From contig NZ_LIGI01000001.1 in NCBI RefSeq assembly GCF_001273955.1, forward strand, positions 2,535,996 through 2,574,142: DNA of 38,147 nucleotides. Direction: 5' to 3'. Shown here one piece after another: positions 1 through 8,209 of this stretch. The first letter of the stretch is position 1, and the number at the start of each line of letters is the position of its first letter. The translations under genes were made by a program, and so were the position numbers. The notes beneath the pieces were generated by a model, which saw only the letters and a list, made by a program, of their open reading frames with translations, did no database searches and had not been told where the DNA came from. This stretch comes from Bacillus sp. FJAT-27245 (GTDB lineage: Bacteria > Bacillota > Bacilli > Bacillales > Cytobacillaceae).

Positions 1-350
1 CCCGCCCCTCCGCCAAGCCCTGTTGTTTCCGTATCAAAAAAGAACAGCTCTTCTGGGGAATGCCCAGCTGAAGAAAGCGGATGGCCAATCCTGGTTTTTT
101 CCCAAATGGCCGTGGCCTCGATGAAGTCGGAAAATCTGTATTTCCCATGCTGGTGTGACAGCGGATAGGCAACCTCCCGAATTAGGCAGTATTGGCCATC
201 AAAATGGTAGACGTTTACTCCGGCCTTGGCCCATTCATCCAAAAAAGGAACATCACGGGCGGTCTCCCCATTCTCTTCCACTTGACGCAAAGGGTCCTTG
301 TTAGCGGAAAGATGCGGTTTCAGCCGGTTCAATTTGTTTTTTAGTGACAT
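1..350 (-). CDS. mrfB: MrfB (YprB) DnaQ-like exonuclease, 3' part cut off by window edge
   Basis: Only the N-terminal ~116 residues are in the window; the gene runs off the left edge. It begins MSLKNKLNRLKPHL and reaches FFFDTETTGLGGG, the ExoI motif (D and E metal ligands) of a DEDD/DnaQ-fold exonuclease. In B. subtilis the homologue (formerly YprB) is the exonuclease partner of helicase MrfA in mitomycin C adduct repair, outside canonical nucleotide excision repair. The start lies 4 bp after the mrfA stop, so the two form an operon. The purine-rich AGGGAG touches the ATG with almost no spacer, which suggests translational coupling to mrfA. The family assignment rests on the motif and on the mrfA neighbour; the ExoII and ExoIII motifs are outside the window. 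Confidence 0.93.
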   Translation of the reverse strand, partial: MSLKNKLNRLKPHLSANKDPLRQVEENGETARDVPFLDEWAKAGVNVYHFDGQYCLIREVAYPLSHQHGKYRFSDFIEATAIWEKTRIGHPLSSAGHSPEELFFFDTETTGLGGGA

Positions 351-354
351 CTCC

Positions 355-2649
355 CTAAATCCGTTCCTCCTTCGCCGATTCGAGATAAACGCTAATGATA
401 TTCAAGGCGTCCTTTTTTGCCGTCATCACTGAAGTGTCCATGCCAATGCAGGATGGGCAGCCGCTTTCACATCGGCAATTGCCGATCAGTGACCTGGCTT
501 CCTCAAGCACAGTCCCGATTCCCGAATAAATTTTATCGCTCAATCCGATGCCTCCCGGGTAACGGTCATAAAAGAATATCGTCGGCTTTTCATTATGGTC
601 TGCCTTCACCTGCGGAACGACATGGATATCCTGTGGATCTGCCATTACAAATAATGGGGCTATATGGGAAAGTGCATGGGCGGCGCCTATAAGCCCCTGC
701 TCGAGCCGTTCATGCCCCATCCCCTCAAGCGGCTCATAAAGGGAAATCCAGGCTGCGTTCGTGTGCAATTCCGCCTCTGGAAGAAAAATCGGCCCTGACC
801 CAATGTTGTCATGTGTTTCGAACTTTATTTTCTTGAAAATGGTCGCCATGGCCCTGACACTTACATCGCCATAACCAACCTCGGCACCCTTCCGTTCCGA
901 AACCCTGTCAACCTCCAGAACTTTCATCTGAACGGCCAGGTTTGCGTCGGTAAAATAGTCGACATCGACTTCCCTTACGAATGCCTTCTTTTCATCCCAA
1001 TCAAGTTTTTCGACCTGGTATTGGATTCCCTGGTGCAAATAAATTGCTTCATCATGCAGGAGCGTCATGGCTGAGAAGGTATCCATCTCTCCGATCACCT
1101 TTACATTCGCTACATCGGACTGGTCAATAATTATTACATTCTCCTGCGATGCCGATCGTAGGCTAATGTTATGGGCCGGAAATGAATCGTTCATCCAATA
1201 CCACTTGTCCCCCTTTCTGTAAAGCACCCGTTCCTCTGTTAAATACTCGAGCAGTTCTTCCGTTTCAAAGCTGCCGAAGGATTCTTCTTTTTTAAAAGGA
1301 AGCTCGTATGCCGCGCATTTTAAATGGTCGATCAGGATGATCAGGTTATCCGGGTTAATTCTCGCTGTTTCCGGGCTTTTGTTGAAAAAATAATCAGGGT
1401 GCTGGATTACATACTGGTCAAGGGGGCTTGAGCTGGCAACCATAATGACTAGCGATTCCCCATGCCTTCTTCCAGCCCTTCCCGCCTGCTGCCACGCGCT
1501 TGAGATGGTTCCCGGGTAGCCAGTCATGATGCATACCTGGAGCTGCCCGATATCAACCCCGAGTTCAAGGGCGTTTGTGCTTACAACCCCGTATATATCC
1601 CCGGTACGGAGGCCTTTTTCAATGCGGCGCCTTTCGGTTGGCAGGTACCCGCCCCTGTACCCCATAATTGATTTCGGCCCAAGCTGGTTTTTGACGAGTT
1701 CCTGCAGATAAGTCAGGATAATTTCCACCCTCACCCTGCTTCTTGCAAAAACGATCGTCTGGATTTTATTTTTTAAAAGCTCGCCCGCGATCCTCCTAAC
1801 TTCAAGCGTAGCGCTTCTTCTGATGTTCAGCGGTTTATTGACAATCGGCGGATTGTAAAATACAAAATGCTTTCGGCCTGTCGGGGCACCGTTGTTGTCT
1901 ATTAGTTCCATCTTTGTTTCTGTTAGGGCTTCGGCCAGTTCAACCGGATTGGCAATCGTTGCTGACGTGCAAATAAAAACAGGGTTGCTCCCGTAATAAT
2001 TGCAAATCCGTTTCAGCCTGCGGATTACGTTGGCGACATGGCTGCCGAATACCCCCCTGTATGTATGCAGCTCATCAATAACGACAAACTTCAAGTTTTC
2101 AAACAGGGAAACCCACTTTGTGTGATGGGGCAAAATGGCGCTATGAAGCATGTCCGGGTTTGTAATGACGATATGACCCGCCTTCCGGACCCGCTGCCTG
2201 ATGTTCGCTGGTGTATCGCCATCATACGTGTAACTGTTTATATCCAATCCCGCTTCCTGGATTAGCTCATTTATTTCACTTTTTTGGTCCTGCGCGAGCG
2301 CTTTTGTCGGAAACATATATAGGGCACGGGCGTTAGGGTCGTTAATAATCGTCTCTAGGACAGGCAAATTGTAGCAAAGCGTCTTTCCGGATGCGGTAGG
2401 CGTGACTGCCACAATATTTTTTTCCGCGGTTGCTTTTTCAAAAGCCGTCCTTTGATGGGTATATAGCTCCCCGATCCCCCTATTCTGCAGGGCCTCCTTT
2501 AAAAAAGGATTCATATTTTCAGGCAACGGTGCTGTCCGTGCCGGTTTCTCTTCAATTGTATGCCAATGGACAATGTTTTCTTTATACTCCCTGTCCAATT
2601 TTAATTTATCAAGCATTTCCTGAAGGCTTTTCCTAAGTTTCACGTTCAT
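355..2649 (-). CDS. mrfA: MrfA (YprA) DEAD/DEAH-family superfamily 2 helicase
   Basis: 764 residues. An SF2 helicase core is visible: Q-motif-like YTHQ near residue 63, Walker A TPTASGKT at 83-90, DELH Walker B at 192-195, TSAT motif III, and the RecA2 motif QQAGRAGRR. The C-terminal DUF1998-type domain ends in a four-cysteine cluster CRCESGCPSC (C725, C727, C731, C734) that should bind a metal ion. In B. subtilis MrfA (YprA) acts with MrfB to excise mitomycin-C-damaged DNA. Length and both domains are complete, so I call it functional. The ATG is preceded by GGGGGG directly abutting the codon, a poor ribosome-site spacing, but there is no better nearby start. It is the first gene of the mrfAB pair and is divergent from the Crp/Fnr gene. 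Confidence 0.96.
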   Translation of the reverse strand: MNVKLRKSLQEMLDKLKLDREYKENIVHWHTIEEKPARTAPLPENMNPFLKEALQNRGIGELYTHQRTAFEKATAEKNIVAVTPTASGKTLCYNLPVLETIINDPNARALYMFPTKALAQDQKSEINELIQEAGLDINSYTYDGDTPANIRQRVRKAGHIVITNPDMLHSAILPHHTKWVSLFENLKFVVIDELHTYRGVFGSHVANVIRRLKRICNYYGSNPVFICTSATIANPVELAEALTETKMELIDNNGAPTGRKHFVFYNPPIVNKPLNIRRSATLEVRRIAGELLKNKIQTIVFARSRVRVEIILTYLQELVKNQLGPKSIMGYRGGYLPTERRRIEKGLRTGDIYGVVSTNALELGVDIGQLQVCIMTGYPGTISSAWQQAGRAGRRHGESLVIMVASSSPLDQYVIQHPDYFFNKSPETARINPDNLIILIDHLKCAAYELPFKKEESFGSFETEELLEYLTEERVLYRKGDKWYWMNDSFPAHNISLRSASQENVIIIDQSDVANVKVIGEMDTFSAMTLLHDEAIYLHQGIQYQVEKLDWDEKKAFVREVDVDYFTDANLAVQMKVLEVDRVSERKGAEVGYGDVSVRAMATIFKKIKFETHDNIGSGPIFLPEAELHTNAAWISLYEPLEGMGHERLEQGLIGAAHALSHIAPLFVMADPQDIHVVPQVKADHNEKPTIFFYDRYPGGIGLSDKIYSGIGTVLEEARSLIGNCRCESGCPSCIGMDTSVMTAKKDALNIISVYLESAKEERI

Positions 2650-2831
2650 CCCCCCATATGTTTATTCTAGCGAATAGACGTTCGTTTACAAAGCAAAATC
2701 TTTCTATTCACGGAAGAATCCGACAGGAAATTTACACCAGCTGGAGTGAATGCAGTTTTCCGCCTGGTGTGGCCAATTGCTTGCAATCTGGTAAAATACT
2801 ATGTAGAAGCCAAAATCCTGGGGTGAACAAG

Positions 2832-3524
2832 TTGAAAGCCGAAACAATCAAAAATGTTTTGTCCTGGTTTCCTATTTTCAGGGAACTTGAAGGGCATGAA
2901 TTGGATAAAGTCGCCGGGATTTCCCTATCAAGGGAGTTCAGCAAAGGGACTCATGTGTTCATGCAGGGCGATCCCCTTAAAAATGTCTACTTCGTTTCCA
3001 ATGGCAAAATAAAAATTTATAAAAGTGATGTAAACGGAAAAGAGCAAATCGTTTCCATTCAAAAAAAGGGCGACATGTTTCCCCATGTCGGGTTTTTCCG
3101 AAAGGGCGACTATCCGGCGTATGCGGAAGTGCTTGAGCCTTCAACGCTTGTCGTTGTCCCGATCGCGGAATTTGAAAAGGTGCTGATTGACAATCCGGAG
3201 CTTTGCATTAAACTTTTCCGGGTGCTCGGCGAGAAAATTGTTGATCTGCAAAACAGGCTTGAAGAGCAAATCCTGAACAACACAAACGAACAAATTATTA
3301 AACTGCTCGTCAGGCTTGGGAAAACCCATGGCACAGCGCAGGCGGACGGATCTATTATGCTGAAGGCGGAATTCACGAACAGGGATTTGGCCAATATGAT
3401 TGGCACGACTAGGGAAACGGTCAGCCGGACGTTGACAAAATTAAAAAAGGATAATGTGATCAGTGTGGACAGCCAGGGAAATATGCGTTTTGATTCCGGG
3501 CGGCTCCTCGAGGAAATATATTGA
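2832..3524 (+). CDS. Crp/Fnr-family transcription regulator, probable regulator of hcp
   Basis: The frame opens upstream at 2658, but the best start is TTG at 2832, with GGGGTGA five bases upstream, giving 230 residues. The N-terminal cyclic-nucleotide-binding-type beta barrel is about residues 15-115, then a long dimer helix, then a winged helix-turn-helix near 175-215. The recognition helix reads RETVSR (194-199), which keeps the Arg, Glu and Arg that in E. coli CRP read TGTGA. There is one cysteine (C125) and no C-terminal cluster, so it is not a 4Fe-4S Fnr of the B. subtilis type; the signal is unknown. The gene converges on hcp through a shared terminator, and a perfect TGTGAT/ATCACA site lies in the hcp promoter. 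Regulation of hcp by Crp/Fnr proteins is known in other bacteria (HcpR); that this one does so is inference. Confidence 0.85.
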   Translation: MKAETIKNVLSWFPIFRELEGHELDKVAGISLSREFSKGTHVFMQGDPLKNVYFVSNGKIKIYKSDVNGKEQIVSIQKKGDMFPHVGFFRKGDYPAYAEVLEPSTLVVVPIAEFEKVLIDNPELCIKLFRVLGEKIVDLQNRLEEQILNNTNEQIIKLLVRLGKTHGTAQADGSIMLKAEFTNRDLANMIGTTRETVSRTLTKLKKDNVISVDSQGNMRFDSGRLLEEIY

Positions 3525-3641
3525 CCGCCGCGAAAATCAGAATGAGCAGCATAGCCCGGGCCAAATTCGCTCAAACCATCCTGTGGCTGGGCTGAACGAA
3601 CGTATGGACAGGTTGTATTCTGCAAGCCATAGGCAAGCACC

Positions 3642-3668
3642 AAAAACCGCAGGACGCCTGCGGTTTTT
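3642..3668. terminator. Bidirectional terminator between crp/fnr and hcp
   Basis: Inverted repeat CCGCAGG-ACG-CCTGCGG (3647-3663) flanked by five A on the left and five T on the right, so it can end transcription of the Crp/Fnr gene (plus) and of hcp (minus). Confidence 0.88.
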
Positions 3669-3790
3669 GTGTGGGCAAAAATATTATTGTATTATGAGCA
3701 ATTTAAGACCAGCCACCTGTCTCCGGACTTCTGTTGTTGATCCTCCAAGGCCGGCACAGGAAACAGCCCTCCCATGAAATTTTCACTTTA

Positions 3791-5089
3791 TCATACTTCA
3801 GCTAATTGGAGCATTTCATTCATGTCATCCTGGGCATTGCCAATCAGTTTGAGGTTGAATGCATTTTGGAGTACTTCCAGAACCCCCGATGAGATGAATT
3901 CCGGCGGTTTCGGGCCGATGCGGATATCCTTGATTCCCAGGCTGAATAAACCAAGCAAAATGGCGACCGCCTTTTGCTCAAACCAGGAAAGGACAATGCT
4001 GACCGGGAGTTCATTGACTTCGCAGCCAAACGCATCCGCGAGCGCGAGGGCAATCTTTACTGTCGACCCTGAATTATTGCACTGTCCAAGGTCGATATAC
4101 CGCGGAATTTCAGTGCCAGGCACCACTCCGTAATCAACATCATTGAAGCGGAATTTTCCGCAAGATGTTGTTAGGATGACCGTTTCTGGCGGCAATGATG
4201 TTGCAAGTTCGCGGTAGTATTCCCCGCCTTTGCCTGGGGCGTCGCATCCGGCGATAACGAAGAACCGCTTGATTTTTCCTTCTTTAACCGCGGCTATCAC
4301 TTCCGGCGCTAAGCCCAGGACAGTTTCATGGTGAAAGCCTGTCAGAAGGGTCTCGTCCGATTCAATAGCCGCTTCCGGAAGTTCAAGCGCCCTTTCAATG
4401 AGCGGACTGAAATCGTCATTTTCAATTTTTTGTACATTTTCAAGCCCCGCTACTTCATACGAAAACATCCTGTCCGCATAGCTGCCTTTGATCGGCATAA
4501 CACAGTTAGTTGTGGCAAGGATGGCACCCGGGAATTTTTCGAACAATCGGCGCTGGTCATACCATGCCTTCCCGATATTGCCTTTCAAATGGCTGAATTT
4601 TTTCAAAGCAGGATATCCATGTGCGGGCAGCATTTCGGAATGGGTATAAATATTGATTCCCTTCCCTTCCGTTTGCCGCAGAAGTTCCTCAAGGGCGAAA
4701 AGATTGTGGCCTGTAACAACAATCGCTTTCCCCTCGACCTTGTTCTGGCTGACCCTGATTGGTTCAGGAATGCCAAGGCGTTTTGTATGCGCCTCATCAA
4801 GCATTTCCATGACCCGTACAGCGGAACGGCCTACCTTCATGGCCATATCGATATGTTCCTCTACATTGAAATTTGAATTTGTCAGTGTCATGTAAAGCGC
4901 TTCATGGGTAACTGTATCCACGAACGGATCTGTATAGCCAAGCTGGTTGGCATGGGTCCGGTAAGCGGCAATCCCTTTTAACGCGAAAATGATGGTGTCC
5001 TGGAGGCTGGCGATTGTCTCGTCTTTGCCGCATACTCCAATGACCTTGCACCCTCCGCTTGGTGTTTGTTCACATTGATAACAAAACAT
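3791..5089 (-). CDS. hcp: Hybrid cluster protein (hydroxylamine reductase / NO reductase), short form
   Basis: 432 residues, about 120 shorter than E. coli Hcp (550), as in the short Hcp class that lacks part of the N-terminal helical domain. The N-terminal cluster ligands are C3, C6, C14 and C20 (CYQCEQ...GGCKVIGVCGK). Hybrid-cluster ligands can be matched to family motifs: TGHN (His), THSEM (Glu), TTNC, IAGCDAPGKGGE, TTSCGKFRFND, LGQCNNSGS (four Cys), SWFEQKA (Glu) and GPKPPEF (Lys). Hcp proteins reduce hydroxylamine in vitro and NO to N2O in vivo in anaerobes. It is a single-gene unit with its own promoter and a palindromic Crp/Fnr-type operator (5152-5167). The ribosome site is GGGGAA about six bases before the ATG. 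No hcr reductase partner is visible. Confidence 0.95.
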   Translation of the reverse strand: MFCYQCEQTPSGGCKVIGVCGKDETIASLQDTIIFALKGIAAYRTHANQLGYTDPFVDTVTHEALYMTLTNSNFNVEEHIDMAMKVGRSAVRVMEMLDEAHTKRLGIPEPIRVSQNKVEGKAIVVTGHNLFALEELLRQTEGKGINIYTHSEMLPAHGYPALKKFSHLKGNIGKAWYDQRRLFEKFPGAILATTNCVMPIKGSYADRMFSYEVAGLENVQKIENDDFSPLIERALELPEAAIESDETLLTGFHHETVLGLAPEVIAAVKEGKIKRFFVIAGCDAPGKGGEYYRELATSLPPETVILTTSCGKFRFNDVDYGVVPGTEIPRYIDLGQCNNSGSTVKIALALADAFGCEVNELPVSIVLSWFEQKAVAILLGLFSLGIKDIRIGPKPPEFISSGVLEVLQNAFNLKLIGNAQDDMNEMLQLAEV

Positions 5090-5124
5090 GATGTTTCCCC
5101 GCTTTCTTCGATAACTACTGTCCC

Positions 5125-5130
5125 AGAATA
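5125..5130 (-). promoter_or_regulatory. Predicted -10 element of hcp (class II activated promoter)
   Basis: TATTCT on the minus strand. It places the transcription start near 5118, with the centre of the palindrome at 5152-5167 exactly 41.5 bases upstream. There is no good -35 hexamer, as expected for a promoter that depends on a Crp/Fnr activator. Predicted leader is about 28 nt. Confidence 0.6.
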
Positions 5131-5151
5131 ATCGATGTTAGCGCAAATTCC

Positions 5152-5167
5152 TGTGATATACATCACA
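5152..5167. promoter_or_regulatory. Crp/Fnr-type operator, perfect TGTGAT-N4-ATCACA palindrome
   Basis: The 16-base site TGTGATATACATCACA is a perfect inverted repeat of TGTGAT around four bases and matches the consensus TGTGA-N6-TCACA shared by E. coli CRP and B. subtilis Fnr. It lies 63-78 bases upstream of the hcp start codon. It also lies about 110 bp upstream of the divergent hsp20 start, so it could affect both genes. Confidence 0.85.
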
Positions 5168-5276
5168 CATTTTCGAATGTCAAAAATCGTTCATACTTCT
5201 TTCTGATGGTTTTCACTTCTTACTCCCAGCGTACATAGGATGTGGTAGAAAATCCTGTAGAAATGGAGGAATCAAC

Positions 5277-5765
5277 GTGCCGGAGGATGAAGTGCAGAAA
5301 AAAAACAATCAAAGAAAGCAGGAAAGGCTGCCAGCAGAGCCGTTGGATACAGTGATCCGTTCGTTCAATGATTTTTTCCAATATCCGCCCGTAAGAGGTT
5401 TTTTGCAGTCCATTGATGAATTTTTCCAAATGCCGTTTTCAGCTGTACCTTTTCATGCCGATGTGGAGGAAACGCCTGATGAATACGTCGTTACCGCCAA
5501 ACTCCCAGGGGTTGACAGGGAGCGAATCCAGATTGGCATATTCCGCGACCGGGTTGTGATAGCCGTTGAAAACCGTGAGGAGCTAACCGAATCGGATGAA
5601 ACTGCAGGGAGTTTTAGGCGACGAGTTACGAAAAAACTTGATTCAAGGTCGATTTCCTTTCCAAAAGCTGTCCTTGAACATAAGGCGAAAGCAACTTTTC
5701 GGAATGGCCTTTTAACGATTCGACTACCAATTGACAAAGGAAAGCAGCTGAGGATAGAGCCATAA
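5277..5765 (+). CDS. Hsp20/alpha-crystallin family small heat-shock protein
   Basis: 162 residues from a GTG start, chosen because GGAGGA sits six bases upstream. The first ~55 residues are polar and then hydrophobic-aromatic (DFFQYPPVRGFL, DEFFQMPF), typical of the variable sHsp N-terminus. The alpha-crystallin domain follows: FHADVEETPDEYVVTAKLPG, then VVIAVENREE, and the ending ATFRNGLLTIRLP, which contains the family's conserved GxLxxxxP-like strand. Such proteins are ATP-independent holdases that keep unfolding proteins soluble. It has no C-terminal IxI/V anchor of the classic kind. It is divergent from hcp with 187 bp between start codons, and no CIRCE-like repeat is seen. Confidence 0.88.
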   Translation: MPEDEVQKKNNQRKQERLPAEPLDTVIRSFNDFFQYPPVRGFLQSIDEFFQMPFSAVPFHADVEETPDEYVVTAKLPGVDRERIQIGIFRDRVVIAVENREELTESDETAGSFRRRVTKKLDSRSISFPKAVLEHKAKATFRNGLLTIRLPIDKGKQLRIEP

Positions 5766-5773
5766 TACCAAAT

Positions 5774-5804
5774 AAAAGGGTGCGGCAATGGCCGCACCCT
5801 TTTT
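5774..5804. terminator. Bidirectional terminator between hsp20 and the permease-peptidase gene
   Basis: Stem GGGTGCGGC (5778-5786) and GCCGCACCC (5791-5799) with loop AATG, flanked by an A-rich left side and TTTTT on the right. It serves both converging genes and begins a few bases after the hsp20 stop. Confidence 0.9.
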
Positions 5805-5806
5805 CC

Positions 5807-8209
5807 TCATTCTGTTGAAGTATCGAGCCAATCATTGAAATATCCCCGCGGCACTTTGAAATAGTCCATCGTGAACCGCAAGAATTCATTTGTATCGACT
5901 TCCTTATAGCTGAACCGCTTATAATAATCCGATAAATAGTGCATCGCAGTTGTCTTCACATCACCATCTTCCCTTACATAACGATGGTCTTCAATTAGCT
6001 TGAACAGCTTTAGGGCCGGCTGTCCGTAGACAAATCCTGTATGCTTGACTTTGTCCACCGGGGTATTGGAGTGTTGCCGGCTAATATTGGCCTGCTCGAT
6101 GTTTTTCATTCTGTTAACCGTCAGCTCCTGGGCGATGCCAAGAGGCTCATCCTCTTTAATGTAAAAATACATATTGGTCGCAAACTCGGTAAACCCTTCA
6201 TCAATCCATGGTTCGTTAAATGGATCGTTTGCGACAACCCCATAAAAATATTGGTGGGCGATTTCGTGGACGATTGAAATATTGAAAAATTTATCAAATT
6301 CATGGTAAGGGTTTACTGTTACGATTCCCGGGTATTCCATGTTCTGGCCAAGATCGAGGACAATATCGAGCTGTTTATGTGGATATTCGCCGATATTTTT
6401 TTGAAAAAAGGAAAGGGCGTTTTTGGCGAGCTCAAGTGCCTCTCTCGGATTCCGATTATGGTCCTCTTTTGTATAAAGCCTGATTGATACTCCATTGGAA
6501 TCTGTTTTATAAACCTTCATATCATTTGTGATGGCAATGAAGAAATCCCTTACTTTTTTCGCCTTCACTTCCCCTTTCCGGGTCTCGGATACGGGATCGC
6601 CATCAGAAGTAGAAATGAACGAATAGCCCTTTGGAAGTTCATATCTTACAGTATAGTCGGAAAATCCTGTATGGAATGTTTCAAGGCCGTTAGAAAATTC
6701 GCCTTTATTCCATTTTCCGTCCTGGAATGTGGCAAGCATCGGATACCATTGGGCAAGATAAAATTGATTCCCTATCCTTGATAGCCTGCTTCCTTCCTCA
6801 GGAAGTTCAAGAGTATAATCGAAGGCCGCTTCCGCTTTGCCCCTTTTGCCCAATTTTTTAGGCAGTTTCACTTTTAGGGTATCGTTTTCAAGTGTATAGG
6901 AAGCTTTTTTGCCATCAATGCGAACAGAAGTGAAATGGACCGTGGAATGCCCTTTCACAGTTTCATATGGGTGGCCCTCCGTAAAAGAATTTGGAATAAA
7001 GTAAAACACAAGTTCATTCCATTCCTTTTTCGAAATGTTTTTCACATTAACCTTAGCCTGAATGGAAAACTTGCCTGTTCCATTCATCTTTACGTTCAGG
7101 CCATAGTCTGCCTGGCTAAAATTTTTCACGCCAACATTGTTATTCCGTGTTACATATACGAACGTTCCTGAAAAAATCAAAACAGCGGCCAGGATTGCAA
7201 AGAATAGTTTTTCCCCTTTTGGCGGCCACCATTTCACAGCCTTCCCAAATTCCTTTCGCTTAGGCTGTAGGACCGGTTCAAAGCCAGTCTTAATCCATGG
7301 CATCCGCTGATAATTGGACTGGAACCTGTTTTTCAGGCCATTTGCGAGCAGGCTGAACGATAAAGTTGTACCCAAAAGGATAGCCAATGGAACGAGGAGG
7401 ACGTGATAGGTTCCGTACACATTTCCCCTTGCCTGGCCGACCAGGCCCGCCAGTTCATTTGTCAACGATATATAAATGACAGGGTCGAAGGTCATAATTG
7501 TGCCGCCGACGAAAATATTGACGAGGGCGAGCTGTCCCATAATCGTTATGACATAAACAATTTCCAGGATGAACATGACTGTTAGCGATTCTTTCATCTG
7601 CGGAAAAATATGCCGCCAAATAATCCTGTTCCTTCCCGCACCAAGGCTTTTCGCTGCTTCAACATAAACGGATTTGCTGATTTCTTCTGTTTTTTTCCTA
7701 ATGGAAGAAACGATGCTAGGGGTGCCGATCACTGCGGCGGCAACTATGAAATAAGTGATTAATTTACTCGGCTTAAGCACCGGGTTAATGCTAATCGGAA
7801 TAAGGAAAAAATACAGGATAATGAATAACGGCACATAGCTCCACGCATTTTCAAAGGCCACTACCCAGCCCGGAACCCGTTTCATTGTTCCGGAATAGAG
7901 CCCAATCAGCGTTCCGGCTGCCATTTTCAATACCGTTACCGCGATTGAAATCAGGACAGTGTACCGTATGCCATGGAGTACAAGTGTCAAAAGGTCATAG
8001 CCCCACCTGTTCGTGCCCAATGGGTATTCCTTCATTGTAAATGGTTCAATTGGCGGGGCAATAATTGTTCCGCCCACATATTTCGCTTCCAATTGCTCAG
8101 ACAAGCTGTAAGGCGCAAGAATTCCACCGAACGCCGCCAATAACAAAAGAATGGCGACAAAAGTTACCCCGAGATAATATGAATAATTTATCTGGAAAAT
8201 TCTATTCAT
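5807..8209 (-). CDS. OppC/DppC-type ABC permease fused to an M1-family zinc metallopeptidase domain
   Basis: 800 residues from the ATG at 8209, which overlaps the end of the upstream permease gene by 8 bp and has GGGG about eight bases before it. Residues 1-295 are a binding-protein-dependent transport permease: TM1 at about 10-32, PLGTNRWGYDLL at 63-74 as in OppC proteins, several TM segments, and a complete EAA loop EAAKSLGAGRNRIIWRHIFP (184-203). A basic linker (about 292-334) leads to an extra TM near 335-353. Residues 360-800 are peptidase: GQNMEYPG (621-628) at the position of the M1 exopeptidase GxMEN motif and HEIAH (648-652) with E671, the exact HEXXH-X18-E zinc site. By topology the peptidase should be extracellular. 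There is no frameshift or internal stop, so the fusion reads as one protein. Substrate is unknown; no ATPase or binding-protein gene is adjacent. Confidence 0.88.
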   Translation of the reverse strand: MNRIFQINYSYYLGVTFVAILLLLAAFGGILAPYSLSEQLEAKYVGGTIIAPPIEPFTMKEYPLGTNRWGYDLLTLVLHGIRYTVLISIAVTVLKMAAGTLIGLYSGTMKRVPGWVVAFENAWSYVPLFIILYFFLIPISINPVLKPSKLITYFIVAAAVIGTPSIVSSIRKKTEEISKSVYVEAAKSLGAGRNRIIWRHIFPQMKESLTVMFILEIVYVITIMGQLALVNIFVGGTIMTFDPVIYISLTNELAGLVGQARGNVYGTYHVLLVPLAILLGTTLSFSLLANGLKNRFQSNYQRMPWIKTGFEPVLQPKRKEFGKAVKWWPPKGEKLFFAILAAVLIFSGTFVYVTRNNNVGVKNFSQADYGLNVKMNGTGKFSIQAKVNVKNISKKEWNELVFYFIPNSFTEGHPYETVKGHSTVHFTSVRIDGKKASYTLENDTLKVKLPKKLGKRGKAEAAFDYTLELPEEGSRLSRIGNQFYLAQWYPMLATFQDGKWNKGEFSNGLETFHTGFSDYTVRYELPKGYSFISTSDGDPVSETRKGEVKAKKVRDFFIAITNDMKVYKTDSNGVSIRLYTKEDHNRNPREALELAKNALSFFQKNIGEYPHKQLDIVLDLGQNMEYPGIVTVNPYHEFDKFFNISIVHEIAHQYFYGVVANDPFNEPWIDEGFTEFATNMYFYIKEDEPLGIAQELTVNRMKNIEQANISRQHSNTPVDKVKHTGFVYGQPALKLFKLIEDHRYVREDGDVKTTAMHYLSDYYKRFSYKEVDTNEFLRFTMDYFKVPRGYFNDWLDTSTE

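Noticed and set aside
2823-2825. GTG at 2823 as the start of the Crp/Fnr gene
   Set aside because: It lies inside the GGGGTGA ribosome site of the TTG at 2832 and has no site of its own.
3110-3643. Minus-strand open frame opposite the Crp/Fnr gene
   Set aside because: Ser/Thr/Phe-rich composition typical of an antisense shadow; no ribosome site and it crosses the terminator.
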